This document shows, in pieces, positions 8,086-17,021 of a stretch of 64,000 nt of DNA. The translations under genes were made by a program, and so were the position numbers. Position 1 is the first letter of the stretch; each line of letters begins with the position of its first letter. This stretch comes from an uncultured Bacteroidota bacterium (lineage in GTDB: Bacteria > Bacteroidota > Bacteroidia > Flavobacteriales > Flavobacteriaceae): positions 36,037-100,036 of the forward strand of contig CACHVZ010000004.1 in NCBI GenBank assembly GCA_902583445.1. The letters are read 5' to 3'. The notes under the pieces are model-generated. The model searched no databases and had not been told where the DNA came from. It worked only from the letters and a program-made list of their open reading frames with translations.

Positions 8086-8628
8086 TCAAGGATAACATCT
8101 GTAAAGAAAAGCAGGTGGGAAGTTTGTTAAGGTAAAAGTTAGTTTTACTTTCTTAAAATATCTTTTTAACCGTCTATAATCATATGGTGTGTATTGAAAT
8201 TGAACATACTGACCATCGCTTTTCAGATATTTAATTGAATTTTCAATAATAGATTTTTTAACAGGAGCTGGAATAAGTGATAGAGGTAGAGCAGAAATTA
8301 TATAATTAACTTTTTTAATATTATTATTTAGAATGTATTCGCCAATTTTTTCAGCGCTATCTTTTATAATTATCACTCTATCATCACTAATTTTTTCTTT
8401 AAGTATTTTGATGAATGATTCATTTGTTTCAAAAACAAAAAATTTAGTATTAGGTCCAATAAGTTTTAATATTTCTTTTGTGAAGATTCCATCACCTGCA
8501 CCAAACTCAGCAACAGCCTCAGCTTCTTTCAAATTAAGTGAGCCATAAATTACATTTCCCATAGCTTTGCTGCTAGAGGAAATTGCTCCAACACTTTTAT
8601 CTTTTAAAAATTCTTTAAAATATGACAT
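8086..8628 (-). CDS. Class I SAM-dependent methyltransferase (phospholipid N-methyltransferase PmtA-like)
   Basis: The protein has 180 residues. The SAM-binding motif EFGAGDGIFT (about 41-50) and a following acidic residue at the end of strand 2 (FVFETNE) show a class I methyltransferase. The N-terminus FLKDKSVGAISSSSKAM and the C-terminus NFPPAFLYRC resemble the PmtA group, which methylates phosphatidylethanolamine, and more loosely the KsgA-like fold. Substrate assignment by eye is tentative. It overlaps the 41-residue membrane peptide gene by one base (TAATG), and that gene directly follows the YbjQ gene, so the three form one minus-strand unit. Confidence 0.8.
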   Translation of the reverse strand: MSYFKEFLKDKSVGAISSSSKAMGNVIYGSLNLKEAEAVAEFGAGDGIFTKEILKLIGPNTKFFVFETNESFIKILKEKISDDRVIIIKDSAEKIGEYILNNNIKKVNYIISALPLSLIPAPVKKSIIENSIKYLKSDGQYVQFQYTPYDYRRLKRYFKKVKLTFTLTNFPPAFLYRCYP

Positions 8629-8753
8629 TAATAATCTCTATTTTCAAAATCTTCGTTTTCTTCTTTAATTATCTTTCTAATTAATAAATAAATCAAGGAA
8701 GCAATTATAACTAACCAAATTACTATACTAAAGATCATTTCAGAATCGTTCAT
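8628..8753 (-). CDS. 41-residue single-span membrane peptide
   Basis: This small gene is read on the minus strand from ATG at 8751-8753 to TAA at 8628-8630. The product begins MNDSEMIFSI, has one clear hydrophobic span (about residues 7-25, containing IVIWLVIIASLIYLL) and ends with a charged tail (RKIIKEENEDFENRDY). The predicted topology is N-out with the charged tail in the cytoplasm (positive-inside rule: RK at the inner edge). Its ATG touches the YbjQ stop with no gap and its stop overlaps the methyltransferase start by one base, which strongly supports real, coupled translation. It is too short for a domain assignment. Confidence 0.7.
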   Translation of the reverse strand: MNDSEMIFSIVIWLVIIASLIYLLIRKIIKEENEDFENRDY

Positions 8754-9068
8754 TTAGCTGAGTTTAACTGCGGTGCCGTAAGCCATTATTTCAGAACATC
8801 CCTGCATTATCATCGATGTAGTAATACGAACATTAATAACAGCATCTGCACCAATAGACTTAGCATCATCTTTCATTCTGCTAATAGCTTGTTCTCTTGC
8901 TTGAGCTTGTAATTTTGTGTATTCGTCAATTTCACCTCCAACAACATTTTTTAATGCAGCAAATATATCCCTTGCTGCATTTCTCGATCTTACAGTGTTT
9001 CCTCGTGCGATTCCTAGAACTTCAATTACTTGTCTGCCATTAATGCTAGGGGTAGTAGATACAATCAT
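8754..9068 (-). CDS. YbjQ/UPF0145 family protein (putative heavy-metal-binding domain)
   Basis: The protein has 104 residues from the chosen start. The frame is open up to 9086, but MIVSTTPSINGRQVIE matches the family N-terminus (STTP near residue 4), so the ATG at 9066-9068 is preferred over the upstream one. VVGGEIDEYTK and SIGADAVINVRI are family motifs. YbjQ proteins form pentamers and their role is poorly known; the heavy-metal label is a family annotation. It begins a tight unit with the 41-residue membrane peptide and the methyltransferase. Confidence 0.88.
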   Translation of the reverse strand: MIVSTTPSINGRQVIEVLGIARGNTVRSRNAARDIFAALKNVVGGEIDEYTKLQAQAREQAISRMKDDAKSIGADAVINVRITTSMIMQGCSEIMAYGTAVKLS

Positions 9069-9134
9069 TCTTAAATATACAAACAAATACCAACATATCC
9101 TGTTTTACATAATATTAATTATAGGACATTGTTA

Positions 9135-9578
9135 TTAATAAACACCAAATTGATTAAGATGAAATGCTGTATGACCTCTGACTACTTCTTTCAATGTCCT
9201 ATTATCAACCTTACCATGTAATGTATTAATTAAATATTTTTCATTGTAATTATTAACCTTTTTTAAGCTTTCAATAAGTTTTTTTTGTTCATCTTCAAAA
9301 ATTAGATTACTTGATCGCTCTGCATCAAAAAACTTTAATGCTCGAGTATTTTTTGGATATTTTTCATAGTTCCACCTCAAAATATATTTGAGAAAAAAGA
9401 AATGCAAAGAACCAAAAATATATGTCTTGTAGTTTGGTGAATATTTTTTTTCGTTAAGATAGAAAATCACAAATTTATTACAATGCCATAACATTTGCGA
9501 AGCATTCATAATTCCCCATTTCGGCTTAGAATTTTTTTTTAGCCTATTTATTGCCTTTATTAATTTATCTATTCGCAT
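9135..9578 (-). CDS. DUF1569 domain-containing protein (DinB-like fold), copy 1
   Basis: The protein has 147 residues. PKWGIMNASQMLWHC near residue 18 and the C-terminal GHTAFHLNQFGVY give the histidine pattern of DUF1569, a four-helix DinB-like fold with a probable metal site. The substrate is unknown. A clear paralogue is encoded at 10103-10558 on the same strand, with mscL between them on the opposite strand. The start is divergent from mscL with an 84-base gap. Confidence 0.82.
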   Translation of the reverse strand: MRIDKLIKAINRLKKNSKPKWGIMNASQMLWHCNKFVIFYLNEKKYSPNYKTYIFGSLHFFFLKYILRWNYEKYPKNTRALKFFDAERSSNLIFEDEQKKLIESLKKVNNYNEKYLINTLHGKVDNRTLKEVVRGHTAFHLNQFGVY

Positions 9579-9662
9579 TAGTATTAAAAATTAATCTTTA
9601 AATAATACCGTGTTAAAAAAATCCTTTGATTTTTAAATTTATTAAATTAACTAAAAAAAAAT

Positions 9663-10106
9663 ATGAAACTACTCAATGAATTTAAAGAATTTGCTGTCAA
9701 AGGAAATATGATGGAAATGGCTATCGGTATTATCATAGGAGCCTCATTTAACTCTGTTATAGATGTACTAGTTAAACAAATGCTTCTCCCTCCCCTTTCT
9801 TTGCTTTCTAACGGCCTAAATATAGATTCAAAAAAAATTATTCTAAGGGAAGCAGATATAAGCTCTTCTGGAAAAATTATAAGTGATGAAGTTGCAATAA
9901 ATTATGGGTTTTTTATAGAGACATTTTTAGACTTCATGATAGTTGCATTTACAATATTTATGGTAATAAAGTTTTTAAATAGATTACAATTACAAGCTGA
10001 GGATACTACAAATAATAAGGTGTCAACTCCAAAAAATATTAAACTTCTAACAGAAATAAACGAATCATTAAAGGATTTAAATAAAAATCTAACAAGTAAA
10101 AACTAG
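9663..10106 (+). CDS. mscL: Large-conductance mechanosensitive channel MscL
   Basis: The protein has 147 residues, near the usual 130-150. The N-terminal amphipathic helix (LLNEFKEFAVKGNMMEMAIG) leads into TM1 with the Gly/Ala-rich gate GIIIGASFNSVIDVLV, then a periplasmic loop (about 45-80), TM2 (about 85-105, FLDFMIVAFTIFMVIKF) and a charged C-terminal helix. MscL opens under hypo-osmotic stress to release solutes. Its TAG stop shares a CTAG with the stop of the convergent DUF1569 copy 2. A TTTG at 9625-9628 with TAAATTAA at 9643-9650 is a possible weak promoter. Confidence 0.95.
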   Translation: MKLLNEFKEFAVKGNMMEMAIGIIIGASFNSVIDVLVKQMLLPPLSLLSNGLNIDSKKIILREADISSSGKIISDEVAINYGFFIETFLDFMIVAFTIFMVIKFLNRLQLQAEDTTNNKVSTPKNIKLLTEINESLKDLNKNLTSKN

Positions 10107-10558
10107 CTGTCATATACTCCGAACTGATATAAATGATATAAAGTGTGAAAGTAAACTACTTTTTTAAATGCTTTATTTGGAACTACTCCATGAAAGTTGT
10201 TGTAAATATATTTTTTTTCAACAGACTCAACCTCTTTTAATGCATTTAGTAGCTTTATTTTTTCATCTTCAAAATCTAAATCTTTGTGTTTGTATGTATT
10301 AAAAAAATTAAGTGTTGGCAGGTTTTTAATATAGTTTTTAACATTATATCTAACTATATATTTTAGGTAAAGTCTATGAAATACTCCAAAAAATAACCCA
10401 ACAAAAGAATATAGTAAATTGGACTTAGTTTTATTAAGATACATATCTACAAATCTTCTGCAGTGCTTGAGCATCATTGAAGAGTTCATTCTACCCCATT
10501 TAGGAGTAGTTTTTTCTTTTAATTCTTCTATTGAAGAGTACAGTTTTTGATATTCCAT
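10103..10558 (-). CDS. DUF1569 domain-containing protein (DinB-like fold), copy 2
   Basis: The protein has 151 residues and is a paralogue of the protein at 9135-9578: PKWGRMNSSMMLKHC, LKYIVRYNVKNY, LDFEDEKIKLLNAL and FHTLYHLYQFGVYDS align by eye along the whole length. The candidate metal-binding histidines (KHC, FHG, FHT/YHL) are kept. The start overlaps the stop of the fused E1 gene by one base, so it is the last gene of the long minus-strand operon. Function unknown. Confidence 0.8.
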   Translation of the reverse strand: MEYQKLYSSIEELKEKTTPKWGRMNSSMMLKHCRRFVDMYLNKTKSNLLYSFVGLFFGVFHRLYLKYIVRYNVKNYIKNLPTLNFFNTYKHKDLDFEDEKIKLLNALKEVESVEKKYIYNNFHGVVPNKAFKKVVYFHTLYHLYQFGVYDS

Positions 10559-12537
10559 TAGTATTCAAGGAGTTTTTCTAATTTTTCTTTTAATCTATTA
10601 TTAGAAAGAAAACCTTTTTCAAGATTATTTGAAAAAGGAACAGGTGTATCTAATGATCCTACTCTAATAATTGGAGCATCTAAGTATTCAAAAATCTCTT
10701 CTGAAATAGTAGCTGAAATTTCTCCTATAAACCCGTTAATTAAAGTATCTTCACTTAAAAGTAATACTTTACCTGTTTTCTTTATTGAGTTAAAAACCAG
10801 TTCTTTATCCCATGGTACAAGAGTATTTAAGTCAATGATTTCAATTGAATCATTTTTAAACGATTTTATTATTTCTAAAGCCCAATGAACACCTAATCCG
10901 TATGTAATTATTGTTGCATCAGAACCGATTGATCTAATCTTTGCTTTTCCAAGCTCAATAGTATAGTAATTCTCTGGAATCTCTTCAGAAACAGTTCTGT
11001 ATATATATTTATGCTCAAAATACATCACTGGGTTAGGATCTTCAATTGAAGCATTTAATAACCCCTTGGCTTCATATGAATGAGATGGATAAACAACCTT
11101 TAAACCAGGCACTTTAGTAAACCATACTTCATTTGATTGAGAATGAAAAGGACCAGCCCCTACTCCACCACCACATGGCATTCTTACTACTATATCTGAG
11201 TTTTGAGACCATCTATAATTTGATTTGGCTATTAAGTTAACAATCGCTGTAAACCCAGAGCTTATAAAGTCTGCAAACTGCATTTCAACAATCGATTTAT
11301 AACCTCCTACAGATAGGCCATATGCTGTGGATAGAATAGCTGACTCGCAAAGTGGTGTATTGAAAACTCTTTCTTTACCATATTTTTCAATTAAACCTTC
11401 AGTTACCTTGAATACACCTCCATATTCTGCTATATCTTGCCCCATAATCACCAGGTTATCAAATTTTGACATAGATTCGTCAATTCCCTTCTTAATTGCG
11501 TCTACGAACCTAACTTCTCCATTAATCGAATTATCTGAATGATTATTAGCAGGGGTAAAATCTTTATATACATCATTAACTTCTAGATTTTCATCAAACT
11601 GAGTTTCATTATAAGATTTTGCCATATCCCAGTTAGAGTCAATCTCTTTCTCAAGATCATTTTTAATCACTTTAAGAGTCTTACTATTTAGATGCTTGGA
11701 TTTTATCAAGAATTCCTCAAAATGCTTTATAGGGTCCTTTTTAGCCCACTCTTCTATTATCTCAGGATCTATATATGTTTGACCACTAGCTTCTTCATGA
11801 CCTTTCATTCTGAATGTTTTAAACTCAATAAGAACAGGCTTATTGTCAGATCTCATTTTTTCTGATACTTCTTTCAAACAATTATAAACATCAACAACAT
11901 TGTTTCCATCAATTACATATGAATCCATATTGTAACCAGATGCTCTGTCAGCAAGATTTTCAATTGCGTACTGCTCGTTTACTGGTGTGGATAATCCATA
12001 CCCATTATTTTCTATGCAAAATATTACCGGAAGATTCCAGGTTGATGCTAGATTTAATGATTCGTGAAAATCTCCTTGACTTGTTCCTCCATCTCCAGTA
12101 AACACAGTACATAATTTATTATTACCTTTTAATTTATTTGAAAGAGCAATACCACAAGAAACACCCATCTGAGGTCCTAAATGGGATATCATTCCAACTA
12201 TATGATGTTCATTAGATCCAAAATGAAAACTTCTATCTCTTCCTCTTGTAAAACCCTCTTGTTTGCCTTGCCACTGTGCAAATAATCTATCTAAAGGAAT
12301 TTCTCTAGATGTAAAAACAGATAAATTTCTGTGCATAGGAAGTATATATTCATCACTATCTAAGGCAATAGTTACACCAGTAGAAATAGCTTCTTGACCA
12401 ATTCCACTAAACCATTTTGATACCTTTCCTTGTCTAAGAAGAATGATCATTTTCTCTTCAATCATTCTTGATTTGAGCATATTTTTGAAAAGATTCAGTA
12501 AAACTTTTTTATCAATATTTTTTACATCAAATTTCAT
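10558..12537 (-). CDS. 2-oxoacid dehydrogenase E1 component, fused alpha and beta subunits (branched-chain/2-oxoisovalerate type)
   Basis: The protein has 659 residues from the ATG that overlaps the ung stop (ATGA); an upstream TTG in the same frame is less likely. The alpha half (about 1-330) carries the thiamine diphosphate motif GDGGTSQ at 148-154 ending with ENNGYG at 176-181, and FKTFRMKGHEEASG. The beta half (about 340-659) has GQDIAEYGGVFKVTEGL and CESAILSTAYGLSVGGYKSI. Such fused E1 proteins decarboxylate branched-chain 2-oxoacids or pyruvate and pass the acyl group to a lipoyl E2. No E2 or E3 gene is in the window. A second fused E1 lies at 27754. Substrate is not decided by sequence alone. 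Confidence 0.9.
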   Translation of the reverse strand: MKFDVKNIDKKVLLNLFKNMLKSRMIEEKMIILLRQGKVSKWFSGIGQEAISTGVTIALDSDEYILPMHRNLSVFTSREIPLDRLFAQWQGKQEGFTRGRDRSFHFGSNEHHIVGMISHLGPQMGVSCGIALSNKLKGNNKLCTVFTGDGGTSQGDFHESLNLASTWNLPVIFCIENNGYGLSTPVNEQYAIENLADRASGYNMDSYVIDGNNVVDVYNCLKEVSEKMRSDNKPVLIEFKTFRMKGHEEASGQTYIDPEIIEEWAKKDPIKHFEEFLIKSKHLNSKTLKVIKNDLEKEIDSNWDMAKSYNETQFDENLEVNDVYKDFTPANNHSDNSINGEVRFVDAIKKGIDESMSKFDNLVIMGQDIAEYGGVFKVTEGLIEKYGKERVFNTPLCESAILSTAYGLSVGGYKSIVEMQFADFISSGFTAIVNLIAKSNYRWSQNSDIVVRMPCGGGVGAGPFHSQSNEVWFTKVPGLKVVYPSHSYEAKGLLNASIEDPNPVMYFEHKYIYRTVSEEIPENYYTIELGKAKIRSIGSDATIITYGLGVHWALEIIKSFKNDSIEIIDLNTLVPWDKELVFNSIKKTGKVLLLSEDTLINGFIGEISATISEEIFEYLDAPIIRVGSLDTPVPFSNNLEKGFLSNNRLKEKLEKLLEY

Positions 12538-13208
12538 AAAGACCAATCAATCTCTTTTTTTCCAATTTTTTTTAGATGTTCATTGCATAGACTAAAATGC
12601 TTATTACCAAACCATAGCCCTCTATTGGCACTTAGAGGAGAAGGATGGCCTGATTCAAGGATTTTATGCTTTTTATTATCAATTAGTTTCTTTTTTTGTT
12701 TTGCAAAAGAACCCCATAATAAAAATACAGTATTATTTGTTTCCTCAGATATTATTTCAATAACTCTATCTGTGAATGATTCCCATCCTTTATTTTGGTG
12801 ACTTCCTGCTAATCCTTGCTTTACTGTTAATGTAGTATTTAAAAGCATCACACCTTGTTTAGACCACATACTTAGATCTCCATTTCTATCATTAAACTTA
12901 ATACCTAAATCAGATTCTATCTCTTTAAAAATATTTATTAATGATGGAGGATGAACAATTCCTTTGTTAACAGAGAAACATAATCCATTTGCCTGATTTG
13001 GACCATGATAAGGATCTTGACCAATTATTACAACTTTCAATTCATTGATTGGACAATTATCAAAAGCTGAAAATATTTCAGGTCCCTTAGGGTAACAAAT
13101 AGAGGATGAATATTCCCTTTTTATAAATGAAATAAGTTCTTTAAAATAATTTTTATTGAATTCTGAATTTAGAAGCTGTTTCCAAGAATCTTCAATTTTT
13201 ATTGACAT
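12534..13208 (-). CDS. ung: Uracil-DNA glycosylase (family 1)
   Basis: The protein has 224 residues. The water-activating motif GQDPYHG holds the catalytic Asp65, and the intercalation-loop motif GHPSPLS holds His188; both are intact. LLNTTLTVKQGLAGSH is also typical. Ung removes uracil from DNA in base excision repair. It overlaps the symporter gene upstream by 17 bases and the fused E1 downstream by 4 bases, within a minus-strand operon. Confidence 0.97.
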   Translation of the reverse strand: MSIKIEDSWKQLLNSEFNKNYFKELISFIKREYSSSICYPKGPEIFSAFDNCPINELKVVIIGQDPYHGPNQANGLCFSVNKGIVHPPSLINIFKEIESDLGIKFNDRNGDLSMWSKQGVMLLNTTLTVKQGLAGSHQNKGWESFTDRVIEIISEETNNTVFLLWGSFAKQKKKLIDNKKHKILESGHPSPLSANRGLWFGNKHFSLCNEHLKKIGKKEIDWSL

Positions 13209-14469
13209 CTTTAGGATCCTTTAATTTTCCAACAGATTTTGCAACAATCATTGAAACTGCAGCATCTCCTGTAACATTAACTATAGTCCTACACATATCT
13301 AGGGGCCTATCTACAGCAATTATTAAAGCTAGTCCAGCTTCTGGTATACCTGCTTGACCAAGAACAATTACAAGCATTACAATTCCAGCACTAGGAACAG
13401 CTGCAGCTCCAATTGAAGCAAGAGTAGCAGTAACTATAATTCCTAATTGAGCACCAAGGCTGAGATCTAAACCAAATGCTTGAGCTATAAATACAGCAGC
13501 AACTGCTTGGTAAACACTAGTTCCATCCATGTTAACTGTTGCTCCAATGGGGAGAACAAAACTTGATATTTCTTTATCTACACCTAAGTTCTTTTCAGCA
13601 CAGTCCATTGTGACAGGAAGTGTAGCAGCACTTGAACTTGTTGAGAAACCTAGTAATTGAGCAGCAGAGATACCCTTCATGAATGTCGAAGGGTTTGTAT
13701 TAGTTATAAGTTTAACAATAATATTGTAAACTACAATCATTAGAATTAAACCAATTATAAGAGTTACAGAATACATTCCTAGCGCAATAAATAAGTCTAA
13801 GCTAGGAGATTCTACAACTAATGTTGCTAGAAGAGCGAATACACCATATGGAGCAGACTCCATTATTAAGTCAATTAATTTAAGTATTATAGAATTTAGA
13901 CCATCAAAAAAATCTTTTACAGGTTTAGCGAGTTTTGGATCAACCAATATTATTCCAATTCCAAAGAATATTGCAAAGAAAATAACCTGAAGCATATTTC
14001 TATTATTTGTAGCTGCATCAAAGATATTTGCTGGAACAATGTCAACTAATGGCTGCAGAGGACCGCTTTCTGCTTGCTGCTGAGCTTGTTGCTGCTTCTC
14101 AATTACACCCTGTTCATACTCTTGAACAAGATCAATTCTTGTTTCTTCTGTAATAGTACTTCCAGGCTCAACAACATTTACAAGGATTAGCCCAATAACA
14201 ACAGCTGTAACAGTTGTACAGATATAAATCCCAAGTGTCCTAGTTCCAATAGTAGATAGTTTAGAAATGTCTTTTAGATCAGAAATACCCTTTACTAAAG
14301 AAGCTAAAATTAATGGCATAGCTATTAGTTTAAGTAGATTGATAAATATTGTACCAAATGGTTTTACCCAATCTTTTATTAGGTCAGATCCAAATGATGT
14401 TTGAGACATTATAAGTCCAAAAACAACACCTAAAACCATTCCAATAATTATTTTCCAGTGTAGTTTCAT
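13192..14469 (-). CDS. Dicarboxylate/amino acid:cation symporter (DAACS family)
   Basis: The protein has 425 residues and about eight membrane segments plus two re-entrant hairpins. The serine-rich motif (about residue 280, FSTSSSAATLPVTM) and LPIGATVNMDGTSVYQ are the hallmarks of the GltPh/GltP/DctA family. PLDMCRTIVNVTGDAAVSMIV holds the substrate-binding Asp/Asn residues of TM8. A Gln-rich stretch (EKQQQAQQQAES, about 124-135) lies in an extracytoplasmic loop. It takes up glutamate, aspartate or C4-dicarboxylates with Na+ or H+. The ATG is 2 bases after the aroC stop. Confidence 0.93.
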   Translation of the reverse strand: MKLHWKIIIGMVLGVVFGLIMSQTSFGSDLIKDWVKPFGTIFINLLKLIAMPLILASLVKGISDLKDISKLSTIGTRTLGIYICTTVTAVVIGLILVNVVEPGSTITEETRIDLVQEYEQGVIEKQQQAQQQAESGPLQPLVDIVPANIFDAATNNRNMLQVIFFAIFFGIGIILVDPKLAKPVKDFFDGLNSIILKLIDLIMESAPYGVFALLATLVVESPSLDLFIALGMYSVTLIIGLILMIVVYNIIVKLITNTNPSTFMKGISAAQLLGFSTSSSAATLPVTMDCAEKNLGVDKEISSFVLPIGATVNMDGTSVYQAVAAVFIAQAFGLDLSLGAQLGIIVTATLASIGAAAVPSAGIVMLVIVLGQAGIPEAGLALIIAVDRPLDMCRTIVNVTGDAAVSMIVAKSVGKLKDPKDVNKN

Positions 14470-14471
14470 AA

Positions 14472-15536
14472 CTAAATTTTAGAAAGTTTGTTTAGTAAAA
14501 AATAGTCTGCAAGAACTAATGCAGCCATTGCTTCAACAATTGGCACTGCTCTTGGCACTACACATGGGTCATGCCTACCTTTACCTTGTACTTTTACTTT
14601 ATTACCCTCACTATCGATAGAATTTTGATCTCTCATTATTGTAGAAACAGGCTTAAATGCAATATTAAAATATATATCCATACCATTTGATATACCACCT
14701 TGCACACCACCTGAATAGTTAGTCTTTGTTGATCCATCTTCATTAAATGAATCATTATGTTCAGATCCATTCATTTCAGAACCTTTAAAGCCACTTCCAA
14801 ATTCAAATCCTTTAACAGCATTTATTGAGAGCATAGCTTTTCCAAGTTCAGCATGAAGTTTGTTGAAAACTGGTTCTCCTAGACCAACTGGAGCTCCACT
14901 TATAATGCATGAAATAATGCCACCGACTGTATCTCCATTTTTTTTTGTTTGTTTAATTAAGTCTTCCATCTCTTTAGACTTATCAAAATCTGGACATCTT
15001 ACAATTGATTTTTCAATATTTTCAAAATCAACATTTGAATTTTCATATTCGTATTTAACTTTTCCAACTGATGAAACAAAGGCGTTTATCTTAATATCTT
15101 TTAAAAGAAGCTTAGCTATAGCACCAGCGACAACCCTTACAACAGTTTCTCTAGCTGAACTTCTACCACCACCTCTATAATCTCTAAAACCATATTTCTT
15201 ATCATACACAAAATCTGCATGTGATGGTCTGTAGCTGTCTTTTATATGTGAGTAATCTTTTGATTTTTGATCTTGATTAACAATTATGAATCCAATGGGA
15301 GTTCCAGTTGATTTACCTTCAAAGATTCCAGATAAAAACTCAACAGAATCATCTTCTTTTCTTTGAGTAACTATTTCGGATTGCCCAGGTCTTCTTCTAT
15401 TTAACTCTGAATTAATAAAATCTAGATCAATATTTACACCTGCAGGACACCCGTCTATGACTCCACCTAGAGCTTTTCCATGGGACTCACCAAAGGATGA
15501 AATTTTAAAGATAATACCGAATGAATTTCCTGCCAT
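14472..15536 (-). CDS. aroC: Chorismate synthase
   Basis: The protein has 354 residues, normal. [19 protein letters not shown] at the N-terminus is the first AroC signature; [14 protein letters not shown] and [11 protein letters not shown] are the others. The enzyme makes chorismate from EPSP using reduced FMN, the last step of the shikimate pathway. It lies 29 bases after the FAD oxidase and 2 bases before the symporter; the rest of the aro genes are not here. Confidence 0.97.
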   Translation of the reverse strand: MAGNSFGIIFKISSFGESHGKALGGVIDGCPAGVNIDLDFINSELNRRRPGQSEIVTQRKEDDSVEFLSGIFEGKSTGTPIGFIIVNQDQKSKDYSHIKDSYRPSHADFVYDKKYGFRDYRGGGRSSARETVVRVVAGAIAKLLLKDIKINAFVSSVGKVKYEYENSNVDFENIEKSIVRCPDFDKSKEMEDLIKQTKKNGDTVGGIISCIISGAPVGLGEPVFNKLHAELGKAMLSINAVKGFEFGSGFKGSEMNGSEHNDSFNEDGSTKTNYSGGVQGGISNGMDIYFNIAFKPVSTIMRDQNSIDSEGNKVKVQGKGRHDPCVVPRAVPIVEAMAALVLADYFLLNKLSKI

Positions 15537-15565
15537 AGCTTGAATTATAAAGATAGTACCTTAAA

Positions 15566-16954
15566 TTAAAATACTCTACCGGGATTTAATATATTTTTTG
15601 GATCAATAGATTTTTTAATAAGCCTCATTAGTTCAATTTCATCTTTACTCCTGCTCTTTATCAAGTATTTCTTTTTATCAAGCCCAATACCATGTTCTGC
15701 AGAGATTGAACCTTTAACTAGCTCTGTGTTACTATAGATTATTTCGTTAATCTTAGATTTTAAATCATCATCATTTGAATCCTTTCCAATTATAAAATGT
15801 ATGTTACCATCTGCCACATGTCCAAAAGGAAATATTGTTTCTACACCTTGACAATTTCTAAGCTCTATAATAGTTTTATCAATCACTTCTCCAATTAGTG
15901 CCACAGGTATGCTGATATCAAATTGCTGATCAAATTTTTTTTCTTCTGCTAAAACAGCGACATCCTCTCTAATTCCCCAAATATTTAATTGCTCTTTTTC
16001 ATCCTTACCCAATACTGCATCATCCACAAGCCCTTTCTCAAGCGACTCCATAATAGTTTTTTCAAAAGTATCGTAGTCATTTTCAATATCACCACCCATA
16101 TACTCAATAAAAACATAGTATTTATAGTTATCAGGAAGATATTTATTATACATGGTTTTGTCACTTACCATTTGCTTGTAGGTATCATTCCATAGAAGCT
16201 CAAAAGCTGTAAGGTTTTTTAAAGTTTTATCTTCCATAAACTTTAATAAGTCTAAAACCTTCTGGTAATCATTAGCAACAGCAAGAGCAGTATATCTAGT
16301 TTTAGGATGCTGGTATAATCTAAGAACAACTTTTGTCACTATTCCTAGAGTTCCTTCAGATCCAATAAAAAGCTGTTTTAAATCATAACCTGAATTGTCT
16401 TTCATTAATTTTTTTAATGATGATATTATAGTTCCATCGGGAAGAACTGACTCTAAACCCAGGACTAAACTCCTTGTCATACCATATTTAAATACTCTTA
16501 ATCCTCCAGCATTAGTTGAAACTGCACCTCCTATTTGCGCAGAACCTCTTGCTCCAAAATTTAATGGAAGAAGAAGATCTTTTTCTTTAACTGAATTAAT
16601 AATATCTTCAATGATAACCCCAGACTCACATGTAACAGTTTTACCTTTCTGGTCAATTTCAATTATTCTATTCATTTTTTCAAGAGATACAACTACTTGA
16701 TTTTTAGTAGATTGTGTAGAACCAACAAGGTTTGTTAGCCCTCCATGTATAATTATTTCTTGATCATTATCGTTACAAATTTTTAGGATAGCTGATACTT
16801 CTTCTGTGTCTTTAGGTAGAAGTAGACAAATTGACTCAAGTGGTATATCTGTTTTCCATATATGATAAAATCTTGATTTAAGTTTTTCACCTTTTATAAT
16901 TGATGATTTATCTAGTATGTTTTCAAAAAGAGAAATTATGTTGATATCAGACAT
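15566..16954 (-). CDS. FAD-binding oxidase/transferase type 4 (GlcD/D-lactate dehydrogenase-like)
   Basis: The protein has 462 residues from the ATG at 16952-16954 (MSDINIISLFENIL); the frame is open to 17134 but the extra 60 residues are Leu/Asn-rich, unlike the family, and overlap the divergent gene, so they are rejected. The PCMH FAD domain has HGGLTNLVGSTQ and GSAQIGGAVSTNAGG; the C-terminal FAD-oxidase domain has FGHVADGNIHF and SAEHGIGLDKKKYL and ends with DPKNILNPGRVF. It oxidises a 2-hydroxyacid such as D-lactate, glycolate or D-2-hydroxyglutarate; the exact substrate is unknown. It is divergent from the TlpA lipoprotein with 67 bases between. Confidence 0.88.
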   Translation of the reverse strand: MSDINIISLFENILDKSSIIKGEKLKSRFYHIWKTDIPLESICLLLPKDTEEVSAILKICNDNDQEIIIHGGLTNLVGSTQSTKNQVVVSLEKMNRIIEIDQKGKTVTCESGVIIEDIINSVKEKDLLLPLNFGARGSAQIGGAVSTNAGGLRVFKYGMTRSLVLGLESVLPDGTIISSLKKLMKDNSGYDLKQLFIGSEGTLGIVTKVVLRLYQHPKTRYTALAVANDYQKVLDLLKFMEDKTLKNLTAFELLWNDTYKQMVSDKTMYNKYLPDNYKYYVFIEYMGGDIENDYDTFEKTIMESLEKGLVDDAVLGKDEKEQLNIWGIREDVAVLAEEKKFDQQFDISIPVALIGEVIDKTIIELRNCQGVETIFPFGHVADGNIHFIIGKDSNDDDLKSKINEIIYSNTELVKGSISAEHGIGLDKKKYLIKSRSKDEIELMRLIKKSIDPKNILNPGRVF

Positions 16955-16996
16955 TTTCCTTAACAAAAAGTTAACTAAATATATTAATTTTAAAAG

Positions 16997-17021
16997 ATTA
17001 AATTTGTTCAAATTAAATTTG
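16997..17021 (+). promoter_or_regulatory. Tandem ATTAAATTTG repeat with two TAnnTTTG boxes before the TlpA lipoprotein
   Basis: The 10-mer ATTAAATTTG occurs at 16997-17006 and again at 17012-17021, a 15-base period. Each contains TAAATTTG, an exact -7 consensus, at 16999-17006 and 17014-17021; the ATG follows directly at 17022. The first box would place the start site near 17013. The 67-base gap to the divergent FAD oxidase must hold both promoters. Confidence 0.45.

Noticed and set aside
14860..15180. Plus-strand 106-residue ORF inside aroC
   Set aside because: It is antisense to a complete, well conserved gene and has no recognisable domain.
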